From Iris pallida (lineage: Eukaryota > Streptophyta > Magnoliopsida > Asparagales > Iridaceae), in assembly GCA_029216955.1 (NCBI GenBank), contig JANAVB010042220.1:14317904-14381903 (forward strand): a DNA stretch of 64,000 bases, read 5' to 3'. The notes under the pieces were generated by a model. The model was not told where the DNA came from. It did not search any database and was given only the letters and a program-made list of their open reading frames with translations. This document shows positions 58,649-64,000 of this stretch, one piece after another (within the stretch, counting starts at the first letter, position 1; every line of letters begins with the position of its first letter). The position numbers were made by a program, and so were the translations under genes.

Positions 58649-58725
58649 AACTGTCAATCTGATGCGAGCTTGCAGTTATTTGTTAACTTATTATGAATCC
58701 TTCTAAGAGCAACTATGAGCAAGAG

Positions 58726-59056
58726 CAGGGCCGGCCCTGAGCTCATGGGGGCCCTTGGCGAGCTTCCAAAATGGCCCCCATACATAATGTAAAAAAAAAT
58801 AGAAAACTAAAATAAAAGTAGATTAAGAAAAATGTTGACACCAAGAATTGAACTAAGGACCTCTCATATGCAAGTATAATATAATAATCACTACACTACA
58901 AATATTTTGTGTTAAGAATGTCCATGGTACATACTAAGTTCTATTTTAGATATAAGATTATTAATATATTTATGTTTAGATTAATTTTTTTTAGGCCCTC
59001 GTGGTCCATGGGCCCTGGGCGGTCGCCCTGGCTGACCTGGGCCAGGGCCGACCCTG
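58726..59056. mobile_element. hAT-type MITE (331 bp)
   Basis: Termini are CAGGGCCGGCCCTGAG and, complemented, CAGGGTCGGCCCTGGC, with a perfect 8-bp duplication AGCAAGAG (58718-58725 and 59057-59064). No coding capacity. It lies in the metacaspase intron between the CACTA and another MITE. Confidence 0.92.
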
Positions 59057-59083
59057 AGCAAGAGGTATTTGCAGTAATACCTA

Positions 59084-59313
59084 GGGTGCATTTGGTTTGG
59101 AGGCTTGGACAATGTAATGTAATTGACATAACAGTGTAAACCTAATTCATATGTTTGGCTAGACAAAAAAGAGAGGATATAATGTAATGGACATTACAAG
59201 TTTGATTACATTAAATGACTTCCTTTTAAAACCAATTACATCATAAAACTCATGTAATTGCATTACATTTTTTCTTCTTCTAAAACTTAACAAAATTACT
59301 TTTATCATTTATT

Positions 59314-59408
<95 letters not shown>

Positions 59409-59703
59409 TTAAATATTTTTTAAGTTTATTATTTTTTTTATTTTTTTTATTATAAATGTTAAGGTCGGCCAAAACAAATATAAATATCAAGGGTGTATTT
59501 GTCAAAATGATACAAATAACGATTATTATTCCATTAAATTACATGGTAAACCAAACATTTGTATGTAATTGATATAACATTGCATGGTTTCATTTACATA
59601 TTCCAATCAAACATGGTAATGCAGTTGTAATTATATTACATTATAAACTCAATTACATTACAAACTTCATTCCATTACGGTTACAATGGAACCAAACACA
59701 CCC
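59084..59703. mobile_element. Harbinger/Tourist-like MITE with an AT microsatellite
   Basis: Termini are GGGTGCATTTGGTTTGGA and, complemented, GGGTGTGTTTGGTTCCAT, with a 3-bp CTA duplication (59081-59083 and 59704-59706). The interior has repeated TGTAATGTAATTG / CAATTACATTACA-like motifs and an (AT)n tract at 59318-59404. Superfamily is inferred from the GGGTGTGTTTGG-type terminus and 3-bp target; a hAT origin is less likely. Confidence 0.75.
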
Positions 59704-59955
59704 CTAGTTTTGTAGTTGGAACATCTGTTGACCTAGGTTTTCATGGTCAAGTAGTTGAACTCTTGCAACAAAGAGCAACAATTTTGAAATTCTGTTTAGC
59801 ATAGGAAAGGCCTTAATGAAGGACAAGAGGTAGATTGCCAAGATTTTCTTCTTATTTCTTGACTCAATATTTTTTCTCATTCCTTCCACTTGCCATTTCT
59901 TGCATCAAAATTCAGCGTAGAGTTTTTTTTTAACAGAGGACACACTTGACTGCAG

Positions 59956-60150
59956 GCTCTTTCTCGCTCTACTACAACTGGTGCTATGACTTACAGTTTC
60001 ATCCATGCCTTGGAAAATGAACCTGGAACAACTTATGGTCGCATGCTCACTAACATGCGGTCTGTGATTCGTGGAGCAGACACTAGTATGCACAAGACTA
60101 GCCATATAGCCTCCTTTGTAAAGAGAATGTTCAACTGTGGATTGACACAG
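59956..60150 (+). CDS. Type I metacaspase, C-terminal p10 exon
   Basis: A 195-bp exon between acceptor TTGACTGCAG and donor CACAG|GTATTA is open for exactly 65 codons. It encodes TGAMTYSFIHALENEPGTTYG followed by MLTNMRSVIRG and SFVKRMFNCGLTQ, the p10 part of plant type I metacaspases, where relatives continue with an EPQL...PFSL-like tail in the next exon. That tail was not found downstream in this window. No stops or frameshifts in either exon, so the gene may be functional if the large intron is spliced. Confidence 0.92.
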
Positions 60151-62194
60151 GTATTATTCTTCTGTCAAATGTAAGTAATTGTTGAGATTGTCAGTTCAAA
60201 GATTTTGGGAGTTCCTTTAGAATTGTCTTGTTGCTCATTGACTTCCTTTATTGGTACACTATTGCACATGGTAATATCATTCTTAGCAAAATTGCTAAAA
60301 ATATGCAAGCACTGTAGGATATATGAATTATTGACAGTTCCAGTTGCTTGGTATGAGAGTTAGTATCTCATCCTATGTGCTAGTTTAGGTACACTTGGTT
60401 TGGATATTTTCAGCATTTGCAGTCTTGCTATTCTTATTGGTTTAAATTGGATCAACTAGTTCTTTGATCCGTTTTTGTTCCTTTTAACTATAGTTATTGC
60501 AGATTTTACGAGTCATTTTAGTATGCTAATTTGAACATATAACATTTGATTCTCATATTACTTGATAAGCTTTCATGTAACATAAGAAACTAAACAAACT
60601 CTGGAGATGGAGAAAGGTAGGCAGTTTTTGCCTAAGGGAAATTTAAGATATTTTAAGTTGAAATTCTAATTCACCCTTTGGTTGATGAGTATGGAATCAC
60701 TTTATATCAAATGTGATAACTCTTTTGACTGGTAAGTACATGACAAGATTTGGAATCACTTTATATCTGGTTAAATTCACTTTATGATTACTTTAGTGTC
60801 AAATTTATATATGGCGGCAATGGCCAGATTAGTGTTCCTTTGAGCCTTTAATTTCATATGGTGAAATAATCTCACAATTCTTGGCTACACTTGTTACTGA
60901 ACTTCTACTCTCAAGCTTCTTGAAAACTTCCAGGAATTAATCTAAATGTTTCACATTCTGTTGTGATCTTATCAATCATCGTTTCTATTTGAATCCTGAT
61001 AAATACAAAATTTGTGTTGAATATAAATCCATAGATAATATTTGCAAGTCTGTTCAATGAGAGATTGAATTGCTAGGAATTCATAGTGATGCTGACTTGA
61101 AAAATACTTCAGCAATAGGTGGTACAAGATTTCATATTATTTTGTACATGGTGTGAAAGTCCTAGCCAAGGTATCTTTGAGCATGAGAGGGTCATGCCAT
61201 AAACTTAGCCGGCTAGTTGGCGGGTAGAAAAACCTACCTTTTGGCTGTACAGTTTAAGCCCAACCAAGGAACACCTTCCAAGTTCCCCAAGACTCTAAAG
61301 AGTATGGACGAAGAGGTAAGATGATACAATTTGCTATAGGGAATGTCATTCATCTCTATGACATTAAGTGGTGGTTCATAAACCGAAAGACATTATTGCT
61401 ATAGGCATTGTATTCTCTGGTTCCTTCACAACGTTGTTCTTATCTTATGAATTTTGGAATTAGTGAGGACATTGTTGTATATTCTATAGTATCTCAAAAT
61501 TCGTAGTCACATAATTTTTTGCTTTCAGGAATGCTATACCTTTGTTACTTTTTGTAAAGTTTCCATTATAAAGCTGGCTACTTTTCATTCAGTCAATGTT
61601 GAAATAGTTGGTAGCAATTGGAGGTTCATTCAGTTGTTGCATGGTCAGTTGGTTTGGGAACTGAGTGAGATTCCTCCTCTCTTCTCTCCAACTTATTATT
61701 TCTGTTTCCTATTTAGGTGGAAGAGTATTACTAATTCTTTCCAACAACTTCGTTCAAAGCATTTGTTAAGGTTTTAAATATTGGAAAAAGTCCACTTCCA
61801 CTACTGTGGGGCACCTATCTTACATCAAATCCACTATTAGAACTAAGGTTTTAAATATCTACCGAAACCAATATGTTTCAGCTGTTTCGGATCCGAATTG
61901 GATGGTCTGAAACTACTGAAAGTGACCAATTCAAAGCCACCAAAACTGGTGAAATCAATACTAATAGAAACTTTATTAAAAGTTTAAAACAATATTGAAA
62001 TCAACTTTTTGAACCTTTATTAAAACGAAGAACGTTTGCAAAGGAACTTTCACAAAAAATATTGCGGTGAAAGCTGTTGTTGATATGTTGTAGTCCAAAT
62101 GTACTGCATCTTTTATCCGATAACCCTAGTGTCAAAAATGGACTGTTACGGAGACGATTTTTACAGAGAGTATGCCTACCATGCCCACATGATA
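60151..62194 (+). other. Metacaspase intron downstream of the p10 exon
   Basis: AT-rich sequence beginning GTATTA, without a recognisable final exon. It contains copy 3 of the dispersed repeat (61150-61365) and ends at a gypsy-type LTR. Confidence 0.6.
61150..61365. repeat. Dispersed intronic repeat, copy 3
   Basis: This matches the first about 215 bp of the units at 36522 and 36850 (CCTAGCCAAGGTA, GAGCATGAGAGGGTCATGCC, GGTAAGATGATACAATT, ATAGGGAATGTCATTCATCTC). Same orientation as the copies upstream of the first exon. Confidence 0.75.
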
Positions 62195-64000
62195 TGTCAC
62201 GCCCCGCTCCCGCAGGAGCGATCGTCCTCGCTAAGGCGTGATGCCGCACGGGCCTAGGTTGCGCCCGTGCAAGGCTAAGTCCATAAACGGCCGATTTGAG
62301 CTAGGTCACAGAGTCGCACAGAGTGTTCCCATTTGCAGTGGAAAGTAAATGAACACAAATTGAAGCGAATTCAAACTCTTTATTGACATTCAAGAAGTTT
62401 ACAACCGGCGCTAGGCCGAGATTACAAGTCGCTCAAGCTCTCTCTCTCTCTGAAACATAAAAGGCGTGCCAAGTGGCTTACAAGATGGAATGATTCATGG
62501 CGATGTTCCGATACATTATGTCCTGTATATGGTGCTTCAGCTCCTTGCAACGCCCCAAGGCTCCAGAGTTAGCTCCGTGCCTTAGCACGTTCGAGAGAAG
62601 CTACGCACCCGCTGACGTCTCCTGCTTCCTGCAAGCAATCTGTGGGGTTATCAGTACATTGTTATGCACTGGTGGGGAGGCTAGCTCGCCCACAATGCTA
62701 TAATTACCAAACACGTTCGATTTACTTCTGTGCACCGTCTATCATTCATTGTCTTTCTAATCTTTCCTTAGGGTCAGTTTCATGGCATATTTCATAACCT
62801 ATCTCGTGTTGCCGAATTCAAACGTTTGCATGGAAATACATGCACGACTTACCCATACTTATCGTCCGGCCTTCCATGTCCAAAGTAAATCAAGTTAGTC
62901 AACAATTCATATAAACTTTCAATGTCGAGTGCGTGTCCCTGTCTCAGGTCCTAGCGCGACGTAGGCGTGTTTTCTAACTCGATTTTACGAAGTACTCTTT
63001 ATCCTTTGGTGTGTTACATTTCAAGTCTGTTCAGAAGGCACTTCATTAGTTAACTTAGACTGCTTTATTTCAATGCAAGGACTTGCACGTGGATTGCCAC
63101 CAGCAAAGCCCACTTAATCTATATGCACCGGTCGCTGGCACCATAAGCCATTTTGGACCCTTTCTCCCTTGTTATTTCTTAACTATCATAGGGTGCGGGC
63201 TGGACACACCCCGTTAGTCTCTTGAAATACTCCGCACTTACGTCTCCTGGGTGGCCAAGCCCGCACCCAAGCAGCCCGTAAGCCCCTTTGATTCCGCCTA
63301 GGCCGGCCACGATCCTCCCTTTGATCATGCCGCGGAATCCCTTATGTCTCCCACCTCCCGTATACGAGGGAATTGTCCACGACCATTTCGTATTGTTTGT
63401 CATTTTAACTCAACGACTGTATCCGAGCCGTAGGCTAACCCTTAGCCATAATGCATTATCGACCAGGTTGGCGTCCGTGCAGCACGGGTAGCGAGCCCCG
63501 TTGCACGTGTCTGTCATACCTGTCGCTAACCATTCCTTTCTTTCTTATCTTTTATTCATTCTTTCTTTTCTTTCTTTTCACTTGTCCGTTCGTTCATTGA
63601 TTCATTCACACATTCATTCATTCATTCGTTGATTCATTCATTCACTTATGTGTTCATTCTTTCATTCATACATTATGCAACTCCCCGTGCGGGAGTCGCC
63701 TTGGCGACCCATCAGTCCCGAAGTCTTTCAATGTTGCTATACTCTACTCGGAACGACTATGTCGATAGTCTTCCATTTCATTGTTGTAAACCATTCATTG
63801 TTTCATTGTTGAACGCATAAGGGACTTGAATGTAAGCTTGTGCCTTAGCACGAGCGTGGAGCGCGGTGCGAGAGTTTTCACACTTTCTATGTTCTTTTCC
63901 ATATTCTATACAAGCATACAAGATGGGATTATTCCCTTAGCTAGGTGCGTTGAGTCATTTATTAGTATGTACGGTGTTATCGCCTAGCGATTCTAGCAAT
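62195..64000 (-). mobile_element. Gypsy-type LTR, runs off the right edge
   Basis: It starts TGTCACGCCCCGCTCCCG and is the reverse complement of the LTR end at 35680-35790 over GAGCGATCGTCCTCGCTAAGGCGTGATG...CGGCCGATT; also related to 48866. Orientation is minus. It includes a CT-rich (TTTC/ATTC)n microsatellite at about 63530-63670. At least 1.8 kb lies in the window; no coding domain is visible. Confidence 0.7.

Larger units (their letters stand above)
39865..59955 (+). other. 20-kb metacaspase intron filled with transposable elements
   Basis: The interval between the two exons starts GTAAGC and ends with a pyrimidine-rich stretch and TTGACTGCAG. It contains copia-E, copia-F, a gypsy LTR, a minisatellite, a CACTA transposase remnant, a hAT MITE and a Harbinger-like MITE. 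Native-looking intron is limited to about 39865-40611 and 59707-59955. Phase continuity (SADTT followed by ALSRSTTTGAMTY) matches the family order without gap. The intron is inferred, not shown by transcripts. Confidence 0.8.

Noticed and set aside
60151..62194. Search for the final metacaspase exon (EPQL...PFSL-like tail)
   Set aside because: No matching open segment after an acceptor was seen; it may lie beyond the LTR starting at 62195.

Overview
The window is plant nuclear DNA, most likely from a flowering plant with a TE-bloated genome. It holds Ty1/copia and Ty3/gypsy chromovirus retrotransposons, plant-type hAT, CACTA, Mutator-like and Harbinger-like DNA transposons, GT-AG introns, and two exons of a plant type I metacaspase. 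I see no tRNA, rRNA, CRISPR array, operon or prokaryotic signal. The species cannot be named from the sequence.

Layout. 1-424 is one end of a hAT element. 560-19120 is an old minus-strand copia element (copia-B) whose RNase H was split by a plus-strand copia (copia-A, 1205-17142). Copia-A itself contains a solo LTR in its 5' LTR, and a non-autonomous CACTA plus a gypsy chromovirus with inverted LTRs in its integrase. Taking out the three insertions and their target-site duplications leaves about 7.2 kb, a normal copia size. 19150-23011 is a 5'-truncated plus-strand copia (copia-C) with tandem repeats in its 3' untranslated part, followed by a probable long gypsy LTR (to about 25562).

26228-33217 is a tandem duplication of about 0.59 kb containing a TATA box and 5'UTR-like sequence. 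Copy 1 carries a 3.5-kb hAT and a 1.0-kb Mutator-like element; copy 2 carries a solo LTR. Each copy therefore preserves the empty site of the other's insertions. 33218-36040 holds gypsy and copia LTR fragments.

36041 to about 62194 is the host gene region: the 3' part of a type I metacaspase gene on the plus strand. Exons at 39744-39864 and 59956-60150 join in phase 0 across a 20-kb intron filled with copia, gypsy and CACTA elements and two MITEs. The upstream exons (catalytic His and Cys) and the last exon were not found. A large gypsy-type LTR starts at 62195 and runs off the right end.

The only likely host gene is the metacaspase; nearly everything else is selfish DNA, mostly decayed. Ordering the insertions by their target-site duplications gives a relative history of the locus.
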